From Yersinia massiliensis CCUG 53443 (GTDB lineage: Bacteria > Pseudomonadota > Gammaproteobacteria > Enterobacterales > Enterobacteriaceae): a stretch of DNA of 64,000 nucleotides. Positions 1-8,165 of the stretch are shown here, piece after piece; the stretch's first letter is position 1, and the number at the start of each line of letters is the position of its first letter. Location of the stretch: the NCBI RefSeq assembly GCF_000312485.1, contig NZ_HE997643.1:49370-113369 (forward strand). Reading direction: 5' to 3'. The notes below the pieces were generated by a model. It was not told the DNA's origin and ran no database searches. It worked only from the letters and a program-made list of their open reading frames with translations. A program made the position numbers and the translations under genes.

Positions 1-1157
1 CCATTACAGCTCCATCCGGTCAGAATGTCATTACTGGCTCCGGAACTCAATGGGCTAACAATGTTATGGGTGTTGCGATTGGACAGGCATTGTATGTCAC
101 AAGAACAGATGGAAACACATTGGTTTACGAAATATTGGCTGTAGACAGTGATACGAAAATTAGAATTAATGGAAATATTGTTGATTCTTTGACTAATTCA
201 AATTATGCAATTCATACCACTGTTTCTAATTCATACTCTGCATTAGCGCGTGAGTCATCAGCTCAATTAGGATTTTATCAACAGTTGTTTAAAGATTGGC
301 AAAGTATCACAACAAGTTCAGGAAATGTAACAATTATTGCCCCTGATGGTTCCACTGTGGTTATTCCTTCATTGACTCAAATGTCGCAAGATATAAATGG
401 TAAAGTTAGTCAGCAGCAATTGTCTAACATTGGAGTTGGATTGCCAACGCTGGTCGGTTTAACCGCTCTGGATTGGCAGCAACAGGACTTTATGACAGGC
501 GCTAACTATATTAGCTCTAATAACGTCTGGACCAACACTCCGGCTGGTGTCAGCTATAATGCGGGAACTGGGGTCAGTATAACCATCGATTATATATCCA
601 GTAATTCAACTCGCATCGGATTCACATTAGTTCCCGACACGACGCTGGCTACTAACTTCAGGGTTTATAAAATCCTGTCTGTAGGGGCAAAAGGATCTAG
701 GGTATTTACTGTAAGGGAAGAACTGACCTCGGCCAATCCGGTACCAATTGCTGGCGGGGGGACTGGGTCTAACACTCTCAGCAGTGCTCAATCAGCTCTT
801 GGAATAGTTGCTGATGCATTCGGGGCAAGCCAGGTTGCAAACACCGCGTGGATTAATGCGACCTTGCAAAATGGATGGTCTGCCGCTTCTGGAGGGAGGG
901 CTGTATATCGCAAAGTTCTGGGTATAGTTTTCATTCACCTTAATCTTGTTCCCGGGACAGCTACTGACGGCACAGTATTATTTACCCTACCTGATGGTTA
1001 TAGGCCTGCATTTGCTACATCTTTACTTTCTTTTGCGGCCTCATCTTCGGCACCGTTGCCCGCGAGAGTGAATATTCAGCCAAATGGGCAAGTAACTATA
1101 ACGCAAACAGCGGCCACATATGGCGTAACTATTATGTCCAGTTTCACAATTCAGTAG
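1..1157 (+). CDS. Prophage tail fibre protein, C-terminal part (5' end outside window)
   Basis: The frame is open from base 3, so the gene begins before the window; the ATG at 66 is internal. The protein is rich in Ser, Thr, Gly and Asn and low in charge, as in phage fibre shafts. Residues just before and after that ATG (SGTQWAN, GVAIGQALYV) resemble repeated blocks of phage tail fibres. The last hundred residues (GWSAASGG to the end) look like a beta-rich receptor-binding tip, with the proline/glycine pattern LPDGYRP typical of fibre C-termini. The next gene, a tail fibre assembly protein, starts nine bases after the stop, which supports the call. Its role would be host-surface recognition by the virion. 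Confidence 0.82.
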   Translation, partial: ITAPSGQNVITGSGTQWANNVMGVAIGQALYVTRTDGNTLVYEILAVDSDTKIRINGNIVDSLTNSNYAIHTTVSNSYSALARESSAQLGFYQQLFKDWQSITTSSGNVTIIAPDGSTVVIPSLTQMSQDINGKVSQQQLSNIGVGLPTLVGLTALDWQQQDFMTGANYISSNNVWTNTPAGVSYNAGTGVSITIDYISSNSTRIGFTLVPDTTLATNFRVYKILSVGAKGSRVFTVREELTSANPVPIAGGGTGSNTLSSAQSALGIVADAFGASQVANTAWINATLQNGWSAASGGRAVYRKVLGIVFIHLNLVPGTATDGTVLFTLPDGYRPAFATSLLSFAASSSAPLPARVNIQPNGQVTITQTAATYGVTIMSSFTIQ

Positions 1158-1166
1158 GATAAATGA

Positions 1167-1610
1167 ATGCAAAAAGTTAATGAAATCACGGCGGATGGGT
1201 TCTATATCTGCGACCATATTGAAGGTGAGTTGCCATCTAATTGGACAATCGATCTTGCTGGGGATGGTTACTATAAAGCTCAATATCAAAATGGGTCGCG
1301 CAACCCAGAAACGGGTGAATGGACAGGCGGAACGTGGGTGGAGACAAGCGGCCCGTCACCTGAAGATATAGAGATTTTAAAAGAATCACTTATTGCTGCC
1401 GCCAACGTTGAAAAAGACTCCCTTATGTCTCATGCATCGGACATGATCGGTGCTATTACAGATGAGATTGAGGGACTGGAGGATAGCGAAGAAGATGTTC
1501 CGGTAAAATTGCGTTCTGACTTGAAAGCGTGGAAGCAATATCGAGTGAAGGTGAAAAACGTCGATGTTTCACTTGCGCCGGATATTGAGTGGCCGACAGC
1601 GCCGGAGTGA
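1167..1610 (+). CDS. tfa: Tail fibre assembly protein (Caudo_TAP family)
   Basis: A 147-residue protein directly behind the fibre gene. The C-terminal third has the family hallmark: a Lys-Ala-Trp-Lys-Gln-Tyr-Arg helix followed by NVDVSLAPDIEWPTAPE, matching the conserved WKKYRV...DTSTAPDIEWP block of phage fibre chaperones. The N-terminal part (GFYICDHIEGELPSNW) is the variable partner-recognition region. Proteins of this family help trimerisation of the distal fibre and are encoded just downstream of the fibre they serve. The element ends soon after: the tRNA-derived attachment site is about 150 bases further on. Confidence 0.85.
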   Translation: MQKVNEITADGFYICDHIEGELPSNWTIDLAGDGYYKAQYQNGSRNPETGEWTGGTWVETSGPSPEDIEILKESLIAAANVEKDSLMSHASDMIGAITDEIEGLEDSEEDVPVKLRSDLKAWKQYRVKVKNVDVSLAPDIEWPTAPE

Positions 1611-1766
1611 TGGGTGGGCAGGGATGCCCATTGAGGTGGGGTGACATATTAGTGACGCATCTATAGTGCCGAAGAAGTGTCACTGGTATGTCACTGTTAG
1701 CCATGATGACGCTTGTGAATGCAGATTAGGCCAGTATTTACAATGAGTTATATATACTACGACGTT

Positions 1767-1811
1767 CTTCTAAGCCGTAGGTCACAGGTTCGAGCCCTGT
1801 AGGGCGTACCA
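1767..1811 (+). other. Attachment site: 3' portion of a tRNA-Arg(TCT) gene
   Basis: The stretch starting CTTCTAAG contains the anticodon loop (TCT) and runs through the variable region, the T arm (ACAGGTTCGAGCCCTGT) and the acceptor 3' strand to CCA at 1809-1811. The 5' half is missing: the bases upstream do not form the acceptor, D or 5' anticodon strand. A tRNA 3' end bounded by phage genes on both sides is the signature of an att site made by a tyrosine integrase using argU-type tRNA as target. It is not expected to make a functional tRNA. Confidence 0.85.
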
Positions 1812-1826
1812 TTAAGAATCAACGAC

Positions 1827-2105
1827 TTACACAACTTTAAGCAATTCCAAATTGTCTGCGTGGGACGAATTTGGGACATGCCCATCAAAAATACTATCAA
1901 TTTGCTTGGCGTGAGCGCTTAAATGACGTGGTGCGAGATGTGCATATCTCTGAACCATTTCAATAGATTCCCAACCCCCCATTTCTTGTAAAACTGTCAG
2001 CGGAACACCTGCCTGAACTAACCAGCTAGCCCATGTGTGCCGTAGGTCATGAAAGCGGAAGTTTTCAATGCCCGATCTCTTTAATACAAGATTCCCATCG
2101 CCGTA
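1827..2105 (-). pseudogene. Phage tyrosine integrase, C-terminal remnant
   Basis: Read on the minus strand this gives about 90 residues including [30 protein letters not shown] and [10 protein letters not shown], ending at a TAA at 1827-1829. These hold the C-terminal catalytic residues of tyrosine recombinases: the HxLRH box (here HDLRH) and the Tyr nucleophile in RYAHL. The N-terminal arm-binding domain and the first catalytic Arg are absent; at about 2100-2110 the sequence switches to an antiterminator remnant on the other strand. The stop lies 16 bases from the tRNA-derived att site and the gene points toward it, the usual int/att arrangement. No start codon or ribosome site remains. Confidence 0.85.
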
Positions 2106-2363
2106 GAATTTTCAGGTCTAATCCCATCAAAAGTAAGGAGCCGATCTCAATGCTGTGATGAGGACGGGTTAATTATTTCAGGTGTTATGGCTGGATTAAA
2201 TAGTAAACACCCAGTGGTCCATAACTTGTTGTTTGATGATTACGTATTTGGGAAAACCTTCATGCAGTTATCCAAAGAGCATCACTGCTCAGATGGGCAT
2301 ATTGGCAAAAAGCTACAGAACGCAGAGGGGGTTATTGACGGCTATCTGATGGCGCTAAAGTAA
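2106..2363 (+). pseudogene. Lambdoid antiterminator Q, C-terminal remnant
   Basis: From about 2106 a plus-strand frame reads GLIPSKVRSRSQCCDEDG, then VVHNLLFDDYVFGKTFMQL, then CSDGHIGKKLQNAEGVIDG, and stops with TAA at 2361-2363. This matches the C-terminal half of the lambdoid Phage_antitermQ family (the SKVKSRPQCCDDD and CSDGYIGKRLQKAEGIIEG blocks). The N-terminal part is missing and there is no start codon. In lambdoid phages Q sits far from int, so the head-to-head junction with the integrase scrap marks a large internal deletion. Confidence 0.8.
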
Positions 2364-2728
2364 AGCTCGAAATGGATAAACAAGTCAGGCTCGTTGCTTG
2401 ACGATATGCGGTCAACGCATTGGTAGGTGTTGATGCCGGAACCATAACCGGCTTCAAATGATAGTTAACCACATGAAATCGTTAACGTACGTGTTCAGGC
2501 TCGCTTTGGTGGGCTTTTTTGTCTTGAGGTAAAAAGCATCCTTTGAACTGAGTTGAGAAAATTCCTACGCAAGTCAACCCCTGATCCGATGGTCAATAAT
2601 TCCCCAAAGAACGACAATGAATTATGAAAGTAAAATAAAAAACATTGACCTTGGTCATTTTTTTGTGTTTTACCATAAAAATCTACAATTACTTAATGTA
2701 AGTGATTGAAACTCGTTTGGAATATAAA
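2364..2728. other. Non-coding prophage remnant
   Basis: No convincing reading frame. The left part carries short GC-rich pieces as found downstream of Q in lambdoid phages; the right part (from about 2600) is AT-rich and probably holds the promoter of the DUF1120 gene, with a TTGACC hexamer near 2644 as a possible -35. I see no tRNA or large repeat. Confidence 0.4.
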
Positions 2729-3364
2729 ATGAAAAAGCAATTGACTGTGTTGGCCTTTCTGATTTTATGCGCAACGGCTGCGCACGCAGCACCCCCAACA
2801 GCTGAATTAAAAGTTAAAGGGAAAATAGGTGTTCCGACATGTAATATTAATGCACCAGACAGCGGTATTTATAATTTTGGTAATATAAGTTCAACTCAGA
2901 TTAAATCAGGCACAACAACGACTGAATTACCTAAAATGAGTAAAAGTTGGACAATAATCTGTGATGCCCCGACTTACCTGAACGTAACCCCTGTTGATAA
3001 TCGGGCAGCTACAGCGAGTTCGACTGAAACTAAGGCAAGATTTGGTCTGGGTTCTATCAACGGCAACGGAAAAATTGGATTCTACTGGGTGGTGCTGTCG
3101 AATGCCAAGGTTGATAATCAGCCATCCAATCTGTACTACACGAGTACCAATGCTTTTGCTTCTGTTGCCACCTCAGCAAATCTTTGGTCTGGTTCTGTTA
3201 CAGGCTGGGCATCTGCTGCAAACACCCAAACGGCAGGTAAAGTATTTAGTGCTGATTTTGAGGTCCAACCGGTATTGGCTGGTGTAACTGATATGAAAGG
3301 CACTATCACTGAAGATACTAAAATTGATGGCTCTTTGACGATGAATTTTGCCTTTGGTATCTAG
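2729..3364 (+). CDS. Secreted DUF1120-family protein
   Basis: I start at the ATG at 2729 (MKKQLTVLAFLILCATAAHAA), which gives a clean signal peptide with cleavage after AHA; an in-frame ATG further upstream would put charged residues before it. The mature part has the DUF1120 layout: a start like PTAELKVKGKIGVPTC, a paired Cys in WTIICDAP, the NVTPVDNRA block, and a C-terminal beta strand DGSLTMNFAFGI. The family resembles fimbrial subunits in fold (two Cys, terminal beta strand) but often occurs without an usher. None is seen here, so assembly into a pilus is unsupported. It lies in the prophage debris and may be cargo. Confidence 0.75.
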   Translation: MKKQLTVLAFLILCATAAHAAPPTAELKVKGKIGVPTCNINAPDSGIYNFGNISSTQIKSGTTTTELPKMSKSWTIICDAPTYLNVTPVDNRAATASSTETKARFGLGSINGNGKIGFYWVVLSNAKVDNQPSNLYYTSTNAFASVATSANLWSGSVTGWASAANTQTAGKVFSADFEVQPVLAGVTDMKGTITEDTKIDGSLTMNFAFGI

Positions 3365-3380
3365 CAGCGCAATCTGGCTG

Positions 3381-3635
3381 CGTAATAATCGACAAGCGGT
3401 GTCGTTGAGAGCGACGCCAGCCGGGGCTATGGGGTCGACTGTTCAATTAACACCGAATGTTCTACCTGCGGGCGCTACCGATAAAACTGGCGTATGGACA
3501 ACCTCTGACGCAACCAAGGCAACGGTTAGCTCAATTGGTTTGGTCACACGCGTTGCAGTCGGCACGGCGACAATCACATTCACCACGAATGATGGCGCTA
3601 AAACCGGAACGAGTAATATCACTACCACGGCGTAA
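3381..3635 (+). pseudogene. Ig-like (BIG2) domain fragment
   Basis: The frame from about 3381 to the TAA at 3633-3635 encodes one bacterial Ig-like domain: QLTPNVLPAGATDKTGVW, TSDATKATVSSIGLVTRVA, GTATITFTTNDG. It is the sort of domain that ends lambda-type phage tail tube proteins or repeats in invasin-like adhesins. There is no start codon with a ribosome site and no N-terminal body, and the fragment begins immediately after the DUF1120 stop. I read it as the surviving 3' end of a tail or surface protein gene. Confidence 0.6.
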
Positions 3636-3796
3636 TTATCACAAAGAGCATCTTATTGGTGCTCTTGATGATTTTGCTTTCAGTAGATTCCTGGCACTTT
3701 ATTTACATTGTTATATTTGCATTGAATATTCTTGAGATTAGTTTGGCTAAGGAGGAGCTAGCCTTGTATTTCACATTCTTGAAACAAGGTATCAAC

Positions 3797-4114
3797 ATGA
3801 AATTATTTCTAAGCATCCTACTTATATCAAGTCCGGCGTTTTCTGTTTCTTCTTCGACAAATGAAAATATACCAGTGCCAGCGATAGCTCTAGTATCAGA
3901 AGCAGCGTGTATTCGCAGCTATTCGGTGAAAGAGCATACTGCATGTATAAAACTAGTGGAATCATCAATAGTTAAAGCTTACTGGGCTGGGAAAATGCGT
4001 CAATTTTGCAGGTCGCCATTCAATAAAAGTGCTGGGAAAGACAGGCAATGCAGGGAGGTTAAGATGCTTTCCTGCGCATTAGATGAGATGAGTAGTAGGT
4101 ATCTTGAAGAGTAA
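3797..4114 (+). CDS. Small secreted protein of unknown function
   Basis: The ATG at 3797 follows an AAGG ribosome site and starts a 105-residue protein with a signal peptide (MKLFLSILLISSPAFS). The mature part has six cysteines (in AACIRS, TACIKL, RQFCRS, RQCREV, LSCALD plus neighbours), suggesting a disulfide-bonded periplasmic protein. An earlier in-frame ATG at 3656 would hide the signal peptide behind a hydrophobic stretch and is unlikely. No family recognised. It sits in AT-rich prophage cargo DNA and is followed by a hairpin. Confidence 0.55.
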   Translation: MKLFLSILLISSPAFSVSSSTNENIPVPAIALVSEAACIRSYSVKEHTACIKLVESSIVKAYWAGKMRQFCRSPFNKSAGKDRQCREVKMLSCALDEMSSRYLEE

Positions 4115-4130
4115 ATAATAGTACCGACAC

Positions 4131-4158
4131 AAGCAAAGCCCTACATGGGTTTTGCTTT
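4131..4158 (+). terminator. Hairpin downstream of the small secreted gene
   Basis: AAGCAAAGCCC pairs with GGGTTTTGCTT across a five-base loop (one G-T pair), about 17 bases after the stop at 4114. The T-tract is poor, so termination is likely but not certain. Confidence 0.5.
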
Positions 4159-4305
4159 CGGACGCATCCGTGCACTGATGATGTTTATTTTGAAAGTTGA
4201 TCGTTTTAAACGATCAATATCGCGTTATTGATCTGTACAAACAATTATAACCTTATTGTCAATATTGTTATCGTTAATTATTCAGAAAGAATGAGCGATA
4301 TAATT

Positions 4306-4653
4306 ATGAAAAATAAAATGAAGATTGGACTTCTGGTGTTGTGCTTTTCATCTCTTTATCAGGTCACAGCTAATGCGAATGATTCAATTTCAAGTAATGA
4401 TGTGCCGCAGTTAATTGAGCGAAATATTGAAATATATCCTTCTCGTGCCTGGGCGCACGATAAAGAAGGGTATGTGAAGATTACTTATGATATTAACGCT
4501 GCCGGAAAGGTTGAGAACGCAAAGGTTGTTGAGGCCGAACCTAAGAATCTCTTTGAGAAATCAGCCTTAGACTCTATCTATAAATGGAAGTATGAGCCTA
4601 ATAAGCCAACCCGTGGCATGGAAGTCACCATAAACTACAAGAAGCCGAAATAA
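4306..4653 (+). CDS. Secreted TonB C-terminal-domain protein
   Basis: The chosen ATG at 4306 gives MKNKMKIGLLVLCFSSLYQVTANAN, a signal peptide cleaved near ANA. The remaining roughly 90 residues match the TonB C-terminal fold: IYPSRAWAHDKEGYVKITYDINAAGKVENAKVVEAEP then FEKSALDSIYKWKYEP. The usual uncleaved membrane anchor and proline-rich spacer of TonB are absent, so this is not a normal energy transducer; it would be a free periplasmic domain. Alternative starts at 4291 and 4318 are possible. Isolated in the prophage debris, followed by a terminator. Confidence 0.72.
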   Translation: MKNKMKIGLLVLCFSSLYQVTANANDSISSNDVPQLIERNIEIYPSRAWAHDKEGYVKITYDINAAGKVENAKVVEAEPKNLFEKSALDSIYKWKYEPNKPTRGMEVTINYKKPK

Positions 4654-4671
4654 GGTAGCAGATGCAAATTA

Positions 4672-4693
4672 GACCCGCTGAGTGCGGGTTTTA
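4672..4693 (+). terminator. Intrinsic terminator after the TonB-domain gene
   Basis: ACCCGC and GCGGGT pair around a five-base loop followed by TTTT, 18 bases after the stop codon at 4653. Confidence 0.75.
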
Positions 4694-4900
4694 GCATTCA
4701 ACCTGAAACCAATCATCAGCCCTATATTAACCAACCAAGTCATCTGTTTTTTCCCCAGAAAATACTCTTTCGAGTTCTGTAGGCGTTAATAATGTTTGCC
4801 ATGCGCTATTAATCCATCAATCACAATATCTGTAGGTACAACTCGGGTGTGAAACCAACGATTGCAGACCGCGAGTCTTAGTTGGTGAGATAGCTTTAGT

Positions 4901-5053
4901 CTAGTAGTCTGGGTAAATATGAATTCCATCAACACAAAGTCCACCGATGTTTATAACCCCATGACCTAGCAGTTCGAAGAGGTATGTTGCGACAAAAGAA
5001 AGGCTCATTATGCTTACCGCGACTAAAATTGTGGGAATGACATACTCTTTCAT
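4901..5053 (-). CDS. Small membrane protein, 50 residues
   Basis: The start at 5053 is fixed by a near-perfect ribosome site: AAGGAGG, four bases, then ATG. The peptide begins MKEYVIPTILVAVSIMSLSF, one membrane helix, then a short tail LGHGVINIGGLCVDGIHIYPDY. Longer upstream starts in the same frame have no ribosome site. I do not recognise the family. It lies at the border of the prophage debris, between the TonB-domain gene and the chromosomal GDYXXLXY gene. Confidence 0.5.
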   Translation of the reverse strand: MKEYVIPTILVAVSIMSLSFVATYLFELLGHGVINIGGLCVDGIHIYPDY

Positions 5054-5425
5054 AACTCCTCCTTGAGTGACGTTAATAACGGGCTGTCTCATAAACGAAA
5101 TGATGCCATTGCACCATTGCATGAACCACCCTGACGTATAGCAAGCATATATAGGGCCTAAAATTGACTAAATCATTAGGCTCTTGGACGCCATAGCGGC
5201 TTTAATTATCACGTCTCTTCGAACTTATCTACCTATAAACGGAATTTTTCACTCTGTTTCTAATGTTAGTTTCTTTTAAGCGTCGTAGATCGAATATTGT
5301 GCAATACAAACACTGGGGATATACCAAGGAGAGGCTGATGAGTCACAGGCCTAATGAAATACTAAGCCTGAAACTCGTCACCCAATCTTCCTTTGGTAAG
5401 ATATTCTTTCTTATGTCGCTAATGA

Positions 5426-5959
5426 TCAGGGAAGAATACGTTTTCCATTTTCATCTAGCAGATAAGTCAGTAGCGCAGTGCCGTCATTATCGACGCGAAA
5501 CTCACCGTAACGCGCACTAGCGAAACGTTCGGCATTCCCTTCCTGAAAGAAATAGCTCGGCGTACCAATATTTAATGAACCGGATGAAAGATGATACTTC
5601 ATCACTATTTCCTGCGCCTGAAGAGGTTGCCCTTGATCAAATACTGCATTCGTCACATGCCGTTGCTCATCTAAATTCAAGACCAATCTTCCGCTAGGCT
5701 GTATGCAGGCATTTGTATCCTCAAGGCAAGCCTCGCGCTGCTGATACATTGTCTGTTGTAATGGTTGAGTCAGCGCATAATTTAGCACCATATAATCCCC
5801 TTGCATCAGGGATCGTGGGTCTACCGGAGCCAGTTCTAGGATCACTATCGCGCCGTGCTTTAATAGCTGCTCTTTCATGTAAATAGAAGCATTGGTCACG
5901 ATGAGTGCCAATACCACCACACCAACAGCTAACCATTTCAGAATAGGCTTAGTTTGCAT
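5426..5959 (-). CDS. GDYXXLXY-family membrane-anchored protein
   Basis: 177 residues with one N-terminal membrane helix (WLAVGVVVLALIVTNASIYM) followed by the family motif GDYMVLNYAL at about residue 54. The GDYXXLXY family is known almost only as a partner of DUF4401 membrane proteins, and here it follows such a gene with an 11-base overlap, so the two are translationally coupled. The soluble part is expected outside the inner membrane. Function unknown. Complete by length. Confidence 0.88.
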   Translation of the reverse strand: MQTKPILKWLAVGVVVLALIVTNASIYMKEQLLKHGAIVILELAPVDPRSLMQGDYMVLNYALTQPLQQTMYQQREACLEDTNACIQPSGRLVLNLDEQRHVTNAVFDQGQPLQAQEIVMKYHLSSGSLNIGTPSYFFQEGNAERFASARYGEFRVDNDGTALLTYLLDENGKRILP

Positions 5960-8165
5960 AATGGGCTCCAGAATTCGCGGGGAGTAACTTTTTCGCCGCC
6001 AGCGCGAGTCCCAAAAGAACCACTCCAGTCACGACCAGTAACAGCGATTTGTGTAAGAGCGTGATACTCAGGAAGTAATACCAGTAGATCAGGTACAGCA
6101 TTAAAAAGACTGCAGAAATGACTAACTCTTCTTTGCTGCCCTGATACCGTGCTGCCAGCAGTAATATCAAGCCAAAGCCGATACCCGGCGCGAATAAAGC
6201 AATGGCACCACAAAGTAATGCGGCAGGAAGATAAACCACCGTATTAGGCGTTCGGAAGGCAAAAGCCTGCACTGCCGCGCACAGTAGCAGACCGGCGGCG
6301 ATGCCACGCCCCAACATTAGTGGGAGGTAAGCGGTTGCCGAGAAATTCCAAAACAGTTCATCAAAGCTATTGGAATGAATGCTGGCGAGGCATAACAGTG
6401 CCAAACCCGCCGGGATCCCATGCCTCAGACTGGCTATCAGTTCACGTCGAATCGCATTGTGCGGTGCATCCTGCTGGGTAATCACCCCGATCCAACTTGC
6501 CAGAATAACTGCGACCAGCAGCGGTATGGCAATCGTCGTAATCGATGATGTGAAATGAGCACTAATAAGATAGCCCGAGGACAGCACCAGAATGAACACG
6601 AAAGCAGTGACTGCCATAAAACGATAAGGCCGGCTCGGCATCACTATCGCCATCACTGCCAACACTGGCAAGCACCACAGCGAATCAATAAAGATATTGC
6701 TGTCCCAGTCAGGGTTAGTCAGCAGATAAACGCTAAAACACAAACCACAGGTGGCAGCAATCGCCCACGCCAAGCCAATGTGTTGCTTACCAACCCCCCG
6801 TGCCCGCAGCAATCTGGCGGCCAGTGCCGCAATGATAAGCGAAGGAACCAACAGCGTGACACCCGACAGAGAATCTAGCAACCCCATGATATATAGAAGT
6901 AAAACCAATAACATGAGGATGATAAAGGCAGCCACCCAGCCGCCCAATGCCAGTACTGCCCGTAGGTACCAAGGCAAATGGATAGAGTGATCTATCTGAG
7001 TGATTTCAGTCACTTGTTCATCATTCAATAATTGTTGTTGACGAAGTTCTTGTAACAGCGCAGCCATTGCATCTGGTGCAACATCCTTAGTGTGCCGCTG
7101 ATATAACTGCCGCCGCCAATGCAGCAACATAGCCCCGCCGCCCGTCAGCCATAACGCGATCACGCACCCCGTCAAAAACAAGGTGTCAACATCCCATGAA
7201 TGGTCAAAGATCCGTATGATGAAGGCACTTCCCACGAACATGGCGCTTATGACACCCAACGTCAGCATGCATAAATCTGGGCGGCGATAGCGGTAATAAC
7301 CATATCCGGCGAGAAGTGTTATCCCCCAGAAAATGAGCGCAATTTTCCCCGCATAAAATCCGCCCCAAGCAAAGAAAGACGCCGCCGCGGCTGGTGTGAT
7401 CGTTACTAACAAATACGCGGCCATGAGGCGGGGTAACCAACGACTAACTAGCCAACTCTGAGGGTCACGCTTCTGGGCATACTCAGCCAGTGCTTCGCGG
7501 AAAATCAGGCAACATGCCTGTACTGCAAAATAAAGATAGAGCGTGATATCACTAAGCCAATAGAAAGATCCCGACGAGAAATTATCCAAAAAGAAGGGAA
7601 TGCGACTGGCGTAATAAAGCTGGAACGCTAGATTGGCAATGACCCACGTACAGAACCATAAACCATTGCGACGACCAATGATCGCCAGAGGCAGAAGTAC
7701 TAACGTCCATGCGCGGAAAAGCTCCCAGCTATCGGCACCGGTTTGATATATCTGGCCGTAAAGCGCAAATAACCCACCAAAACTCAACCCTAATGCCAGT
7801 AGTGCTGATTGGGAGACAGTGTCATACCAGCGCCACCAGACCACCACGGTTAAAGCGATAATCAGCAATTCAACCAGACCGAACTTCGCCATTTTTGGCA
7901 TGGCTGCCCAGTTCCACGCAATGAAAAACACCATTCCCGCGACGAGTGCTAAAAATCCCAATGAAGTCAAAAACAGAGTCAGAAATCTGCGCCACCCTGA
8001 TAAATCGGGTCGGACACCGCAATAGTAGAGGATTTTCAGGTAAGCCGTGGGTGTTAACCGGCTGCTTTCCGTGGATGGGGAATTGAGTAGCACGGGGAGG
8101 GAACGACATAGGCTTTCCGCTGCCTCCGATGGCATGACGCAATTATTATGCGACGACAGATCCAT
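5949..8165 (-). CDS. DUF2157/DUF4401 polytopic membrane protein
   Basis: 738 residues, mostly membrane helices (around twenty). The N-terminal third (VAGMVFFIAWNWAAMPKMAKFG) has the DUF2157 pattern; the C-terminal half, after a soluble linker near residues 365-395 (LLQELRQQQLLNDEQVTEI), carries DUF4401. The two domains fused in one chain, with a GDYXXLXY protein behind, is a recurring gamma-proteobacterial arrangement of unknown function. The start at 8165 follows AAAGGA at good spacing. Expression would come from the 470-base gap to the right. Confidence 0.85.
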   Translation of the reverse strand: MDLSSHNNCVMPSEAAESLCRSLPVLLNSPSTESSRLTPTAYLKILYYCGVRPDLSGWRRFLTLFLTSLGFLALVAGMVFFIAWNWAAMPKMAKFGLVELLIIALTVVVWWRWYDTVSQSALLALGLSFGGLFALYGQIYQTGADSWELFRAWTLVLLPLAIIGRRNGLWFCTWVIANLAFQLYYASRIPFFLDNFSSGSFYWLSDITLYLYFAVQACCLIFREALAEYAQKRDPQSWLVSRWLPRLMAAYLLVTITPAAAASFFAWGGFYAGKIALIFWGITLLAGYGYYRYRRPDLCMLTLGVISAMFVGSAFIIRIFDHSWDVDTLFLTGCVIALWLTGGGAMLLHWRRQLYQRHTKDVAPDAMAALLQELRQQQLLNDEQVTEITQIDHSIHLPWYLRAVLALGGWVAAFIILMLLVLLLYIMGLLDSLSGVTLLVPSLIIAALAARLLRARGVGKQHIGLAWAIAATCGLCFSVYLLTNPDWDSNIFIDSLWCLPVLAVMAIVMPSRPYRFMAVTAFVFILVLSSGYLISAHFTSSITTIAIPLLVAVILASWIGVITQQDAPHNAIRRELIASLRHGIPAGLALLCLASIHSNSFDELFWNFSATAYLPLMLGRGIAAGLLLCAAVQAFAFRTPNTVVYLPAALLCGAIALFAPGIGFGLILLLAARYQGSKEELVISAVFLMLYLIYWYYFLSITLLHKSLLLVVTGVVLLGLALAAKKLLPANSGAHYAN

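Noticed and set aside
1763-1811. A complete tRNA-Arg gene
   Set aside because: Only the 3' half pairs correctly; the acceptor 5' strand and D arm are missing.
5263-5520. Plus-strand frame of 85 codons at the end of the GDYXXLXY gene
   Set aside because: Overlaps a well-supported gene on the other strand, no ribosome site, no recognisable product.
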